33,854 nucleotides of DNA from Candidatus Hecatellales archaeon B24 (GCA_001593855.1 LUCC01000002.1:1-33854); one strand, 5' to 3'. Counted from the first letter of the stretch, positions 1-7,842 are shown. The notes: a model not told the origin generated them from the sequence alone. Numbers and translations: made by a program.

Positions 1-167
1 GATTTAGGCTGAGGATTCAGGCTTAAAACTTCGGCAGCCTTAACTATTTCCTGGAGACGGGGTGAACGGAAGCAGATGTTTCGAGGAAGCCTCCTACCTT
101 CCCTCCTAGTTTTGGAAGCGTCAAAATATGCAAGCCAGAGAATAACCTTGCCCTTAAGCTTCCTCAA
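1..167 (-). CDS. srp19: Signal recognition particle 19 kDa protein, N-terminal part (runs off window)
   Basis: SRP19 binds helices 6 and 8 of the 7S RNA and prepares it for SRP54 in the cytoplasmic targeting particle. Translating the minus strand from a TTG at 167 gives about 55 residues before the window ends. The stretch VILWLAYFDASKTRREGRR matches the SRP19 N-terminal pattern (hydrophobic strand, then a D-S/A-x-K-[ST]-R-x-E-G-R-R loop) and is followed by a conserved region with SPRLQEIV and NPQP. The gene begins about 20 bases after the stop of rps8e on the same strand; rps8e-srp19 adjacency is common in archaea. Upstream there is only a weak GGGTT ribosome-binding-like element, so the TTG start is provisional. 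The C-terminal half lies outside the window. Confidence 0.85.
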   Translation of the reverse strand, partial: MRKLKGKVILWLAYFDASKTRREGRRLPRNICFRSPRLQEIVKAAEVLSLNPQPK

Positions 168-187
168 CCCGATAACCCTGAAAACTT

Positions 188-580
188 TTAGCTGGACCCG
201 CTTGATTCTAGGAGAACCGCGTTGAGAACTCCGTTCTGACTTGGCCTTGAGGTAACCCTTACCAGGCCTAGGTCGGTTTCTAGAATCGTTCCTCGAGTTA
301 TTACACCGCGCCTGCTATACTCGATGTTCGCCGGATTTCTTACCACTCTTAGAATAGAAGCCTTAACTGTTTTACCTGTTTTAGGATCTGAAACCTGAAC
401 TGTTTCAGAAGCCTTCAGGCGTACCTTGAAGTTTCCTCCTCTAACCCGTTCAAGCCTTCTCTCTTCAGGTCCCTGCATGGTTTCAACGGGGAAACCACCC
501 CTCTCGAATTTTCTGCGTCCACGGGAGGGTTTACGTTTCCCGCCGGTAGGCTTACGCTTGTGGAGGTCTGAATGCCACAA
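188..580 (-). CDS. rps8e: 30S ribosomal protein S8e
   Basis: Component of the archaeal/eukaryotic small ribosomal subunit. The 130-residue product has the S8e hallmark of a basic N-terminus with KRKPTGGKRKPSRGRRK, and later VVRNPANIEYSRRGVITRGTI, a typical S8e C-terminal beta region. Its length is normal for archaeal S8e. The start is taken at TTG (578-580), giving the family-like W-H-x(5)-KRKPTGG beginning; a GGTGG element lies roughly 15 bases upstream. It follows aIF2-gamma on the same strand after an 89-base gap that carries an AT-rich TTTTTA element near 650-656, so it probably has its own promoter and reads on into srp19. Confidence 0.95.
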   Translation of the reverse strand: MWHSDLHKRKPTGGKRKPSRGRRKFERGGFPVETMQGPEERRLERVRGGNFKVRLKASETVQVSDPKTGKTVKASILRVVRNPANIEYSRRGVITRGTILETDLGLVRVTSRPSQNGVLNAVLLESSGSS

Positions 581-669
581 GACTTCTCTTCCACCACCCT
601 CACAACATGGTTTTCAGGGTTAATCCCTAGTGGAGAGCTTGAAGCCATGTAAAAAGGTTTCTGAAGGTT

Positions 670-1902
670 TTACTTCAAGATTCCGTAGCCTACAAGCCTC
701 CACCGGCCTGCTATCCTACGGCTTAAGGCAACCCTTGAACCCTCCCCGGCGCACACAGGCTTCCTAAGGGAGATCTCAACGTAGCCATCCCGGCTGGAAG
801 TTATAACGCCAGCGGTTACAGAGGTGCCGGAGTTCACGACAACAGGCTCATTGGTTTTCAAAGGTTCAACCTCAACAAGTTCAGGCGTTCCAATAGCATA
901 CTTGAAAAGGCTGACTTCCACTCCAATCCGCTCTAAGGTTTCAGGCAGAGTTCCAGGCTTGCCCAGCAGGTTTCCTATAAGCCCGTCGGCTTTGGTGAAG
1001 GCCGGGTCCAACAGGGTTCCAACGCCTACTAGGCCTCCGCAGCCAGCCTCCTCAACGCTTCTCCCCCCAGCCCTTAAACTCACAACCTCGGTGTGAAGAG
1101 GCTCGTAGCCTCCTTCCTTTTCAACTCTAACCCCGGGCTTTATCTCTATTTCCTCTCCAACTTTGAGCTTTCCTTCGACGATGGTTCCGCCGAGAACTCC
1201 TCCTGTCAAATCTTCAATCTTGGTTCCAGGCTTGTTAATGTCGAAGGAGCGGACGATGTGCATGAGCGGAGGCTTAGAGGGATCTCTCCTAGGCGTAGGG
1301 ATGAAGTTTTCAACAGCCTCTATTAGGAGGTCTAGGTTTACCGCGTGTTGGGCTGAAACCGGGATTATAGGTGCGTCCTGTGCAACTGTCCCCTCAAGGA
1401 ACTTTTTGATGGCTTTAAAGTTTTCTTCAGCCTGCTCCCGGCTTACTAGGTCAACCTTGTTCTGAACTACCACGATGTTTTTCACGCCTATTATTTCGAG
1501 GGCTGCCATGTGCTCTCTGGTTTGAGGTTTGGGAACAGGCTCGTTGGCTGCTATTACGAGAATGGCGCCGTCCATTACAGAAGCCCCGGAAAGCATCGTG
1601 GTCATAAGGATTTCATGGCCTGGACAGTCTACAAAGCTTACAGCCCTCAGAAACTCGGTTTCACCACCGCAGAGAGGGCACACAGGCTTGGTGGTGTAGC
1701 ATTCGGGAGGAGGATGATTTGGACAGCGGTAGAAGCCGCAGTCAGCATAGCCAAGCCTAATCGTAATCCCCCTGCGAAGCTCCTCTGAGTGCCTAGCAGC
1801 CCAAACGCCTGTGAGTCCTTGGATAAGCGTGGTCTTACCATGGTCTACATGGCCTGCAGTTCCAATATTGCATTCAGGCTGCCTCGGCAGCGGCTCAGAC
1901 AA
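670..1902 (-). CDS. eif2g: Translation initiation factor 2 subunit gamma (aIF2-gamma)
   Basis: GTPase core of the a/eIF2 heterotrimer that brings initiator Met-tRNA to the small subunit. All G motifs are visible: G1 GHVDHGKTT, a switch region rich in EELRRGITIRLGYAD, G3 DCPGHE, G4 NKVD and G5 SA. A zinc knuckle with four cysteines (C-x8-C-x6-C-x2-C) is inserted after switch 1, as in archaeal and eukaryotic gamma subunits. The C-terminus ends in RIAGRWRLVGYGIL, the usual domain III finish. A GTG at 1926 would give 418 residues, but its extension is unlike the family. The TTG at 1902, preceded by GGTGG, gives 410 residues and a more typical short lead into PECNIG, so I chose it. It lies just downstream of kae1 on the same strand. 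Confidence 0.97.
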   Translation of the reverse strand: MSEPLPRQPECNIGTAGHVDHGKTTLIQGLTGVWAARHSEELRRGITIRLGYADCGFYRCPNHPPPECYTTKPVCPLCGGETEFLRAVSFVDCPGHEILMTTMLSGASVMDGAILVIAANEPVPKPQTREHMAALEIIGVKNIVVVQNKVDLVSREQAEENFKAIKKFLEGTVAQDAPIIPVSAQHAVNLDLLIEAVENFIPTPRRDPSKPPLMHIVRSFDINKPGTKIEDLTGGVLGGTIVEGKLKVGEEIEIKPGVRVEKEGGYEPLHTEVVSLRAGGRSVEEAGCGGLVGVGTLLDPAFTKADGLIGNLLGKPGTLPETLERIGVEVSLFKYAIGTPELVEVEPLKTNEPVVVNSGTSVTAGVITSSRDGYVEISLRKPVCAGEGSRVALSRRIAGRWRLVGYGILK

Positions 1903-1954
1903 ACCCGGCCACCAACACACAAACACAAACTAAACATTTATCCATTATGCTACC

Positions 1955-2956
1955 TCACGGTTTCCTCCAGGGAATCGGCACCGTGTCCAGCCTCCATCTA
2001 GGCTTAACAAAGCTGCGTTCCACTGGTACGCTTACGCCAGCTTGGCGGGCGAGGATCCCCGTCCAGGCGATCTGAGCCCCGCAGTCGCCGCTGTATTCTT
2101 TCGGCACAACGAGGAAGCAGGCTTCATGCTCCTCCGCCACGATTCGAAGCATTTCCTGAAGCCTCCGGTTTGCTGCTACGCCTCCTGTTAGCAGGAGCTC
2201 CCTCTTCTCTAGGAAGGCAAGAGCTCTCTCAGAGGCTTCAGCTAAGGCTGAGAAAGCAACTTCCTGGAGAGAGAAGCATAGGTCTTCAAGCCTGCAGCCC
2301 TCCCCCAGCTTTTTGACGGCTTGGGTTAGCAGGCCTGAATAGGATACGTCGTTTCCCTTAACCGTTAGAGGAAGCGGGATAAGATGTCTGCCCTCCCGGG
2401 CAAGTCTTTCAACGTTTGGCCCTCCAGGCGATGGAAGCTTAGCCTCCCGTGCGAAGCCGTCTAGCAGGTTTCCCAGCGTGATGTCTTCAGTTTCCCCGAA
2501 AACCCTCCACTTCCCAGCTGAGAAGGCCACTATGGAAGTGTGTCCTCCTGAAACCAGAACCACTAGGGGGTCTTCAGCCCCAGTTTTCAAGGCTGCAAGC
2601 TCAATATGACCTATAGCATGGTGGACGGGTATCAGGGGGACTTTAAGATACTTGGCTAGGGCCCTCGCCACCGTGGCTCCGGTTCTTAGGCATGGGCCTA
2701 AGCCTGGCCCCTGCGAGAAGGCTACAGCATCCACATCTTTCAGGCTTACCTCAGCCTTTCTGAGGGCTTCCATTAAAACTGCTGAGGAAACCTGGGAGTG
2801 ATGCTGCGCGCTCTCTCGGGGGTGGATGCCTCTGCCTGGGGGAGGCTTATAAACGCTTCGCTCATCGGAGAGGATTTCACCTTTACCAGTGGCCAAACTA
2901 ACTCCGAAGGTGTGAGCTGTGCTTTCTATGCCGAGACATAGGATTTCACGTGGCAA
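1955..2956 (-). CDS. kae1: tRNA N6-adenosine threonylcarbamoyltransferase Kae1 (KEOPS catalytic subunit)
   Basis: Transfers threonylcarbamoyl from TC-AMP to A37 of ANN-decoding tRNAs (t6A), acting within the KEOPS complex. The 333-residue ASKHA-fold protein starts with LGIESTAHTFGV (phosphate-1 region). It carries the metal-binding VHHAIGHIE motif (His113 and His117), a LVSGGHTSIV motif and the late EYSGDCGAQIAW segment containing the third metal ligand region. Its length is normal for stand-alone Kae1; it is not fused to Bud32 as in many Euryarchaeota. The start is TTG at 2954-2956 with a GGAAGGG element upstream. bud32 is transcribed divergently from an 82-base spacer, so the two KEOPS subunits share a promoter region but not an operon. 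Confidence 0.96.
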   Translation of the reverse strand: MPREILCLGIESTAHTFGVSLATGKGEILSDERSVYKPPPGRGIHPRESAQHHSQVSSAVLMEALRKAEVSLKDVDAVAFSQGPGLGPCLRTGATVARALAKYLKVPLIPVHHAIGHIELAALKTGAEDPLVVLVSGGHTSIVAFSAGKWRVFGETEDITLGNLLDGFAREAKLPSPGGPNVERLAREGRHLIPLPLTVKGNDVSYSGLLTQAVKKLGEGCRLEDLCFSLQEVAFSALAEASERALAFLEKRELLLTGGVAANRRLQEMLRIVAEEHEACFLVVPKEYSGDCGAQIAWTGILARQAGVSVPVERSFVKPRWRLDTVPIPWRKP

Positions 2957-3038
2957 GCCCTTCCAGCCCTTAAGGCTAGCCTCTCCGGAAGCAGTTAAAC
3001 TTTAATTTACGACGGGTTGAAAAGCTTAGCGGGGGAGG

Positions 3039-3689
3039 TTGAAGCTTCTAAGGAAGGGTGCTGAGGCAAATCTTTACTCAGCAAGGTTTCTAGGCCTAAA
3101 ATCCATAGTTAAGCTTAGGGTTAGGAAAGCCTACAGGGTGCCTGAACTTGACAGGAGAATCCGAGGGTACCGGACGGTCCACGAAGCAACCCTCCTCCAC
3201 GAAGCCAGAAAAGCTGGAGTGCCAACCCCGCTGGTATACTTCCTTGACAGGAAGAGCTGTAAGCTGATCCTTCAGCATGTGGAGGGGGTTAGACTTAAGG
3301 AAGCTCTGAACGGCAGGCTGGAACCTGGGAAAGTTAAAGGTTTGGCTTTAAGGCTTGGAGAGCTCGTAGGCAGGCTGCACAGCCACGGGATAATCCACGG
3401 CGACCTGACAACCTCCAATGTTATCCTCACACCTGAAGGCGGAATGGTGCTGATAGACTTCGGCTTAGGCTTCCACTCTGAAAGCTTGGAGGACAGGGGA
3501 ATGGACCTACACCTTCTAAGGCAGACCCTTGAAAGCCACCATACAAGGCTGGCTAAACCCTTCTTCCAAGCCGTCCTAGAAGGCTACGGGAAAATCCTTG
3601 GAAAGGAAAAACTCAGCGAAATAGAAGGCAAGCTTGGGGAAATCAAAGCAAGAGGCAGATACGTCCCCCCAGAAGACAGGAAAACCTGA
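3039..3689 (+). CDS. bud32: KEOPS-associated kinase/ATPase Bud32
   Basis: Small atypical protein kinase that activates Kae1 within KEOPS. The 216 residues contain the family opening KGAEANLY, the VAIK-type lysine in SIVKLRVRKAYR, the catalytic loop HGDLTTSN (His120, Asp122, Asn127) and the metal-binding DFG (Asp140-Gly142). The C-terminus R-G-R-Y is the usual Bud32 tail. Length fits stand-alone Bud32 (about 200-225 residues). The only possible start is TTG at 3039, because an in-frame TAG lies four codons upstream at 3027. The purine-rich GGGGGAGG abuts this TTG with no spacer, which is unusual. The gene is divergent from kae1 and convergent with the HicBA-like pair. Confidence 0.95.
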   Translation: MKLLRKGAEANLYSARFLGLKSIVKLRVRKAYRVPELDRRIRGYRTVHEATLLHEARKAGVPTPLVYFLDRKSCKLILQHVEGVRLKEALNGRLEPGKVKGLALRLGELVGRLHSHGIIHGDLTTSNVILTPEGGMVLIDFGLGFHSESLEDRGMDLHLLRQTLESHHTRLAKPFFQAVLEGYGKILGKEKLSEIEGKLGEIKARGRYVPPEDRKT

Positions 3690-3706
3690 AACCTGCATTA
3701 AACCGG

Positions 3707-3919
3707 TTATAAACATTTAAGGTAATCTTCACGTGGGATACCACAATCCCTCAGTATTCTGCTAAGCAGCCCTACACCTATCTCCTTTACAGGAACGGTG
3801 ACGAAAACACCATCACGTTCAAGGGTAACATGACTGCCCTTACGGCGAACCACCTTAAAGCCAAAATTACGGCAAAGTATCTTTATAAGCTCACCTCCCC
3901 GTATAGGTTTTAAACGCAT
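3707..3919 (-). CDS. hicA: HicA-type mRNA interferase toxin
   Basis: HicA toxins are small dsRBD-fold ribonucleases that cleave mRNA. The 70-residue product has the family order: LKPIRGGELIKIL (helix), a GFKVVRRKGSH segment with the catalytic-type histidine (His30), VTLERDG strands, VPVKEIGVGLLSRILRD and a GIPREDYL tail. The start is ATG at 3919; a TTG one codon upstream is possible. The neighbouring gene on the 5' side is a HicB-like antitoxin, supporting a toxin-antitoxin pair. The pair sits between bud32 and pth2, among housekeeping genes, with more A/T-rich codons than its neighbours, which may indicate later acquisition. Activity is inferred from family membership. Confidence 0.85.
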   Translation of the reverse strand: MRLKPIRGGELIKILCRNFGFKVVRRKGSHVTLERDGVFVTVPVKEIGVGLLSRILRDCGIPREDYLKCL

Positions 3920-3995
3920 CAATAATCCATCTTCCTGGTATTCTTCTAAACTTTAATCAAGAAAGCTGCCAACAACAGAAGAAAAGTTTGGAAAA

Positions 3996-4193
3996 TCAGC
4001 CTACTTTAATCTGATTTTCAACCAGTTTTATGGCTTTTTCTTTTAATAAGGAAAGATGTAATTCAAGTGCTTCTTTAAAATTTTTTTTAGCTTCCTCCAA
4101 AGTTTTTCCTACACTATATACTTTCAGCGATGAGCAGGCAATGGCGTAGCTACCATCTTTCTCCCGGATAATTTCTATGCTGACCTCTTCCAA
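3996..4193 (-). CDS. hicB: HicB-type antitoxin (short, partner of HicA)
   Basis: HicB antitoxins bind HicA through a partially degraded RNase H fold. This 65-residue protein has the typical beginning of beta strands around DGSYAIACSSLKVYSVGKT followed by the LEEAKKNFKEALELHL helix. It lacks the extra C-terminal DNA-binding domain found in longer HicB proteins, so it may need another partner for autoregulation or may not bind DNA. The start is TTG at 4193 with a GGAAGG element nine bases upstream. It precedes hicA by 76 bases in the same direction. A/T-rich sequence at 4194-4268 probably holds its promoter. Confidence 0.8.
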   Translation of the reverse strand: MEEVSIEIIREKDGSYAIACSSLKVYSVGKTLEEAKKNFKEALELHLSLLKEKAIKLVENQIKVG

Positions 4194-4268
4194 TCTTGTA
4201 AACCTTCCAGGCTTTCTATTAAAAAGTAACCAAAACTATTACAATTAAGGTTTACTGTACGGACGGTT

Positions 4269-4634
4269 TTATAGGAGTTTAAGCCGTCCTGTAACCTTGT
4301 TTATCAGGCTTACTGGGGCTGGTCCTATTCCAAGGCAGGTTACCGTTCCTGGTGGAACCTCTGTTAGGCCACGGTCTTCTATGAGGGCTGTGGGAAGCCC
4401 GAGGCTTTCAGCTTCAGCCTTAAGCTTTTCCAGCTCTTGGAAGCTTTCAACTTTCAGCACTACTTTACGCTGGCCTTCGCCAATCCACTGCCTCCACCAT
4501 TCAGGCCTGGCTTTTCTTGCTTTTTCAGCGGCTGAGACGGCTGCGTGGGCTATTTGGCTGCAGAGCTTCCCCTTGGAGAGTTTTAGGTCTTCTCTGACTA
4601 TGATGTTCTGGGTGTACTGGAATTCTTCAGCCAC
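4269..4634 (-). CDS. pth2: Peptidyl-tRNA hydrolase (Pth2 type)
   Basis: Releases peptides from prematurely dissociated peptidyl-tRNA; Pth2 is the archaeal/eukaryotic form. Diagnostic segments are [27 protein letters not shown] (the Lys-Gly-Lys, Gln-x-x-His core), the central [23 protein letters not shown] and [24 protein letters not shown], ending GRLKLL. A TTG at 4661 would add nine residues, but it directly abuts a TATA-like box (4662-4671), so a transcript could not contain it. The GTG at 4634, about 30 bases from the box, gives 121 residues, the normal family size, and may be leaderless or nearly so. It diverges from the Zn-ribbon gene. Confidence 0.93.
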   Translation of the reverse strand: MAEEFQYTQNIIVREDLKLSKGKLCSQIAHAAVSAAEKARKARPEWWRQWIGEGQRKVVLKVESFQELEKLKAEAESLGLPTALIEDRGLTEVPPGTVTCLGIGPAPVSLINKVTGRLKLL

Positions 4635-4661
4635 CTCTGGAAGCGGCCTCCTAGAAGGCAA

Positions 4662-4671
4662 TTTATATATA
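4662..4671. promoter_or_regulatory. TATA-like box shared by divergent pth2 and Zn-ribbon genes
   Basis: The run tttatatata lies in the only spacer between pth2 (minus) and the Zn-ribbon/aEF1-beta pair (plus). Its near-palindromic character would let TBP bind in either direction. It is about 30 bases from the chosen pth2 GTG and about 55 bases from the GTG at 4723, leaving room for a leader with a ribosome-binding site on the plus side. Assignment is by position and sequence only. Confidence 0.5.
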
Positions 4672-4722
4672 GGAGTTTTAGGCTTCCCCTCTCATTTAAG
4701 GCTTGCAGGGGAAGGTTGAGGA

Positions 4723-4923
4723 GTGGGTTTAGAAGCCTCCACTGGAGTAAGCGAAGTTAAAGTTCCTATATGCACCTCCTGTGGCAGAACCATTATCCCG
4801 CTTGAATACTACGTGAGGTTCCCATGTCCAAACTGCGGCCAGATAACCATAGTCAGATGTGAGAAGTGCAGGAAGTTCGGCAGGTCCTATAAATGCCCTA
4901 AATGCGGCTTTCAAGGCCCCTAG
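4723..4923 (+). CDS. Small Zn-ribbon RNA-binding-type protein linked to aEF1-beta
   Basis: A 66-residue protein with four C-x2-C knuckles (around residues 17-20, 35-38, 46-49 and 58-61), enough for two zinc ribbons, and little else. It belongs to the archaeal Zn-ribbon proteins that are commonly encoded directly before elongation factor 1-beta; they are annotated as putative RNA-binding proteins, but I know of no firm function. The start is GTG at 4723 with GGGGAAGG upstream. The aEF1-beta gene follows after 24 bases, so the two are almost certainly co-transcribed. Confidence 0.85.
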   Translation: MGLEASTGVSEVKVPICTSCGRTIIPLEYYVRFPCPNCGQITIVRCEKCRKFGRSYKCPKCGFQGP

Positions 4924-4947
4924 GAGGCTTAAAAAGGTGAAAGCGTG

Positions 4948-5217
4948 ATGGGTGAAGTGGTAGCATCCTTGAAGCTGCTTCCAGCTGAAGCCGACACGGA
5001 CTTGGAAGCCTTAAAGAAGAAGCTGGCTGAAACGCTTCCAAGCGAAGTTAGGATTTACAAGTTTGAGGAGGAACCCATAGCCTTCGGGCTGAAAGCTCTA
5101 ATAGCCCATCTGGTTCTCCCAGAAGACCAGACGGGTAAAATGGAGGAAGTGGAGGAAGCTGTTAAGAAAGTTGAAGGTGTGGGTGAAGTAGAAGTATTAA
5201 TGGTGAGAAGGTTTTAA
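4948..5217 (+). CDS. ef1b: Translation elongation factor aEF1-beta
   Basis: Guanine nucleotide exchange factor for aEF1-alpha. The 89-residue product is the isolated C-terminal exchange domain: MGEVVASLKLLPAEADTDLE opening, central RIYKFEEEPIAFGLKALIAHLVLPE and the ending VEGVGEVEVLMVRRF, all family hallmarks. Length equals that of typical archaeal aEF1-beta. ATG at 4948 is chosen over the GTG one codon upstream because it gives the conserved MG-x-V start and places GGTGA seven bases upstream. Second gene of the pair with the Zn-ribbon protein. Confidence 0.95.
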   Translation: MGEVVASLKLLPAEADTDLEALKKKLAETLPSEVRIYKFEEEPIAFGLKALIAHLVLPEDQTGKMEEVEEAVKKVEGVGEVEVLMVRRF

Positions 5218-5262
5218 ATGGAAAAGTAAAGGCTTCACATGGCGAAAGCCGTGGAAAAAGGG

Positions 5263-5271
5263 TTTATTTTA
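5263..5271 (+). promoter_or_regulatory. TATA-like box for cdc48
   Basis: The A/T run tttatttta sits in the 125-base spacer between aEF1-beta and the cdc48 ATG. A transcript starting about 25 bases downstream would carry a leader of roughly 50 bases including the GAGGGGGTGA ribosome-binding site at 5322-5331. Predicted from position and sequence only. Confidence 0.4.
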
Positions 5272-5342
5272 TGTCGAAAACGAATTAAAGCTTAAGTCTT
5301 ATGAGGGTTTAACCATTAGTGCGAGGGGGTGAGCCCAGAGTT

Positions 5343-7526
5343 ATGACAAGTGAAATACAGCTTAGGGTTGCTGAAGCAAAGCAGAGGGATGTAGGCAGAG
5401 GAAAGGCGAGAATAGACCAGAGGGCTATGGAAGTCCTAGACGTAATGGCAGGCGACATCTTAGAAATTCGAGGTAAAAAAGTTACAGCCGCCATAGCGTG
5501 GCCTGCCTACCCTGAAGACCAGGGCGTGGACATCATACGTATAGACGGGCTCACCCGGAGGAACGCCCAAATATCGCTGAATGAGTACGTAACCGTTAGG
5601 AAAGCCATGGTTCATAACGCTTCCAGCGTAACCCTGGCCCCGGTGGACGTTCGAATAGAATTTGACCCTGACTTCACAAACTTTGTTAAGTCACGCCTTT
5701 TGGAGATGCCCTTAGTTGAGGGTGACATTGTTCTTCTATCCGTCTTCGGGAATGCCATGCCCTTCACCGTCGCCAAAACTAGGCCTTCAGGCATAGTTAG
5801 AGTTACCTCCGGCACCATATTCCAGGTTCTAAGCGAGCCAGCCCCTGAGAAGAAGGGTATTCCAAGGATAACCTACGAGGACATTGGAGGCCTCCACGAG
5901 GAGGTTCAGCGGATAAGGGAGATGGTTGAGCTTCCGCTTAGACATCCTGAACTGTTCCAGAGGCTTGGCATAGAGCCTCCGAAGGGCGTTCTGCTTCACG
6001 GGCCTCCGGGATGCGGGAAAACGCTGCTGGCGAAAGCAGTGGCCAACGAGGCTAACGCCTACTTCATCAATATTAATGGTCCTGAAATCATGAGCAAGTT
6101 CTACGGTGAATCGGAGGCAAGGCTTAGAGAAATCTTCCAGAAGGCCCAGGAGAACGCTCCCAGCATCATCTTCATAGACGAAATAGACGCTATAGCACCT
6201 AAGAGGGAGGAAGTTGTCGGGGAAGTGGAGAAGAGGGTTGTAGCCCAGCTGCTGGCCCTCATGGACGGGCTTCAAACTCGGGGGAACGTCATAGTTATTG
6301 GAGCTACAAACGTCCCTAACATGCTTGACCCTGCACTTAGAAGGCCGGGACGCTTCGACAGAGAAATAGAAATAGGAGTGCCTGACAAGGATGGACGCTT
6401 CGAAATCCTGCTTATTCACACCCGAGGCATGCCTATGGCTAAAGATGTAAACTTGAAGATGCTGGCGGATATAACTCATGGATATACGGGGGCGGACATA
6501 GCAGCCCTCTGCAGGGAAGCTGCCATGAAGGCTTTAAGGCGTTACCTTCCCAACATAGACCTAGAGCAGGAGCGAATTCCACCCCAAATCTTGGAGAGCA
6601 TGGAAATCAGGATGGACGATTTTATGGCAGCCTACCGGGAGATAACTCCAACAGCCATGAGAGAGGTCTTCATAGAAATTCCTAACATCCGCTGGGATGA
6701 CATTGGAGGGCTGGAGAAGGTTAAAAAGGAGTTGAGGGAAGCCGTTGAGTGGCCTCTAAAGTATCCTCAAGCCTTCGAGAGGGTTGGCATAGAGCCTCCG
6801 AAGGGCATCCTCCTCTACGGGCCTCCGGGATGCGGGAAAACGCTGCTGGCGAAAGCAGTGGCCAGTGAAAGCGAATCCAATTTCATAACGATTAAAGGGC
6901 CTGAAGTCTTCAGCAAGTGGGTTGGAGAGTCTGAAAGGGCGGTTAGAGAAGTCTTCAGGAAGGCTCGAATGGCTTCCCCAGCCATAATATTCTTCGACGA
7001 GTTTGACGCTTTGGTTCCGAGGAGAGGTATGGGCTATGCTGACCAAGGCGTGTCTGAACGTGTTATAAGCCAGCTTCTAACAGAGATGGATGGAATAATA
7101 GGTTTGGAGAACATAGTTGTGATTGGAGCTACAAACCGGCCTGACATTTTAGATCCGGCTGTACTCCGTCCAGGACGCTTCGACAAGCTAATATACGTTC
7201 CAGCCCCCGATGAGAAAGCCCGCAAGGAAATCTTCAAGGTCTACACCAAGAACATGCCTTTAACCGAGGATGTAAGCATTGAAGCCTTGGCTTCTCTGAC
7301 CAAGGGCTATAGTGGAGCTGACATTGAAGCCGTATGCAGAGAAGCAGGGCTTAACGCGTTGAGGAAGAACATCAACACCAAGGAGGTTTCCATGGAAGAC
7401 TTTAGGGAAGCCTTAGCCCGCATAGGCCCCAGCATCACACCTGAAATGGAGAAGTTTTATGAGAGCTTTGGAGCCACCTACAGGAAGCAGATGGAGAAAA
7501 CCCTCGTACCCCCGCCTATAGCTTAA
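5343..7526 (+). CDS. cdc48: Cdc48/VAT-type double AAA+ ATPase
   Basis: Hexameric unfoldase that can feed substrates to the proteasome. Layout of the 727 residues: double-psi barrel/N domain (about 1-165), D1 with Walker A GPPGCGKT (220-227) and Walker B IIFIDE (275-280), D2 with Walker A GPPGCGKT (493-500) and IIFFDE (548-553), and a short tail ending in PPPIA. Both Walker A motifs carry Cys where D1 of most homologues has Thr. DNA around the two Walker A motifs is nearly identical (see repeat entries). The tail lacks a hydrophobic-Tyr-x proteasome-docking motif. ATG at 5343 is chosen because GAGGGGGTGA precedes it; a GTG at 5319 has no such site. Confidence 0.97.
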   Translation: MTSEIQLRVAEAKQRDVGRGKARIDQRAMEVLDVMAGDILEIRGKKVTAAIAWPAYPEDQGVDIIRIDGLTRRNAQISLNEYVTVRKAMVHNASSVTLAPVDVRIEFDPDFTNFVKSRLLEMPLVEGDIVLLSVFGNAMPFTVAKTRPSGIVRVTSGTIFQVLSEPAPEKKGIPRITYEDIGGLHEEVQRIREMVELPLRHPELFQRLGIEPPKGVLLHGPPGCGKTLLAKAVANEANAYFININGPEIMSKFYGESEARLREIFQKAQENAPSIIFIDEIDAIAPKREEVVGEVEKRVVAQLLALMDGLQTRGNVIVIGATNVPNMLDPALRRPGRFDREIEIGVPDKDGRFEILLIHTRGMPMAKDVNLKMLADITHGYTGADIAALCREAAMKALRRYLPNIDLEQERIPPQILESMEIRMDDFMAAYREITPTAMREVFIEIPNIRWDDIGGLEKVKKELREAVEWPLKYPQAFERVGIEPPKGILLYGPPGCGKTLLAKAVASESESNFITIKGPEVFSKWVGESERAVREVFRKARMASPAIIFFDEFDALVPRRGMGYADQGVSERVISQLLTEMDGIIGLENIVVIGATNRPDILDPAVLRPGRFDKLIYVPAPDEKARKEIFKVYTKNMPLTEDVSIEALASLTKGYSGADIEAVCREAGLNALRKNINTKEVSMEDFREALARIGPSITPEMEKFYESFGATYRKQMEKTLVPPPIA
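5965..6045 (+). repeat. Intragenic near-identical tract, D1 copy
   Basis: This 81-base tract covering the D1 Walker A of cdc48 matches 6784-6864 at 76 of 81 positions: 23 identical bases, a 10-base stretch with five differences, then 48 identical bases. The flanking parts of D1 and D2 are far more diverged, so the identity, including silent positions, is more than protein constraint would require. Confidence 0.9.
6784..6864 (+). repeat. Intragenic near-identical tract, D2 copy
   Basis: Second copy of the tract described at 5965-6045, in the D2 Walker A region of the same gene and in the same orientation, 819 bases away. The most likely explanation is recent gene conversion between the two AAA modules. 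Confidence 0.9.
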
Positions 7527-7556
7527 ACTTCAGCAGCTGGGGAGAGGGTGGACGGC

Positions 7557-7796
7557 TTGTCAACCATGAAAATTTGGAGGCTAATCCCCCTACAGCAGAG
7601 GATAATGGAAGCCCTAAGGCAGCTTGGCTCATGCACAGACGACGAGCTTCTAAAGGCGTTGGACAGGGAGGGAGAAAACGTTACACCTGAAATTCTAAGT
7701 AAGGCGCTTCTACAGCTTGAAGTCCGAGGCCTCATAAGGCTTCTAGGCGCTCCGAAAGGTAGAAGGAAAATCGAGGTTAGACAGGGGAAGCCTTAA
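7557..7796 (+). CDS. Small winged-helix-like protein between cdc48 and fen1
   Basis: I do not recognise a named family. The protein of about 79 residues reads like one winged helix: [17 protein letters not shown] (helix 1), [14 protein letters not shown] (helix 2), [21 protein letters not shown] (recognition-type helix) and a basic wing [11 protein letters not shown]. It may bind DNA or serve as a protein-protein module. TTG at 7557 follows GGAGAGGGTGG with normal spacing; a GTG at 7548 would add three residues but sits directly against that site. It lies about 30 bases after cdc48 and 46 bases before fen1, in the same direction, and is probably co-transcribed. Confidence 0.75.
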   Translation: MSTMKIWRLIPLQQRIMEALRQLGSCTDDELLKALDREGENVTPEILSKALLQLEVRGLIRLLGAPKGRRKIEVRQGKP

Positions 7797-7842
7797 CATT
7801 AAATATTCTCTTCAGCCTCTAACCCTTCTGGAGGGGGCAGAA

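Noticed and set aside
415-648. 77-codon minus-strand open frame overlapping the start of rps8e
   Set aside because: Different frame from S8e, no family features, and it overlaps the S8e coding start and its likely promoter.
581-669. Possible tRNA in the rps8e/aIF2-gamma spacer
   Set aside because: No GTTCRANYC T-loop motif and no acceptor pairing. I found no convincing tRNA in any spacer of the window.
5829-6479. Antisense open frame of 216 codons on the minus strand inside cdc48
   Set aside because: It overlaps the conserved D1 AAA module entirely, its protein resembles no family, and it repeats in part in the D2 antisense strand because of the DNA-level repeat.
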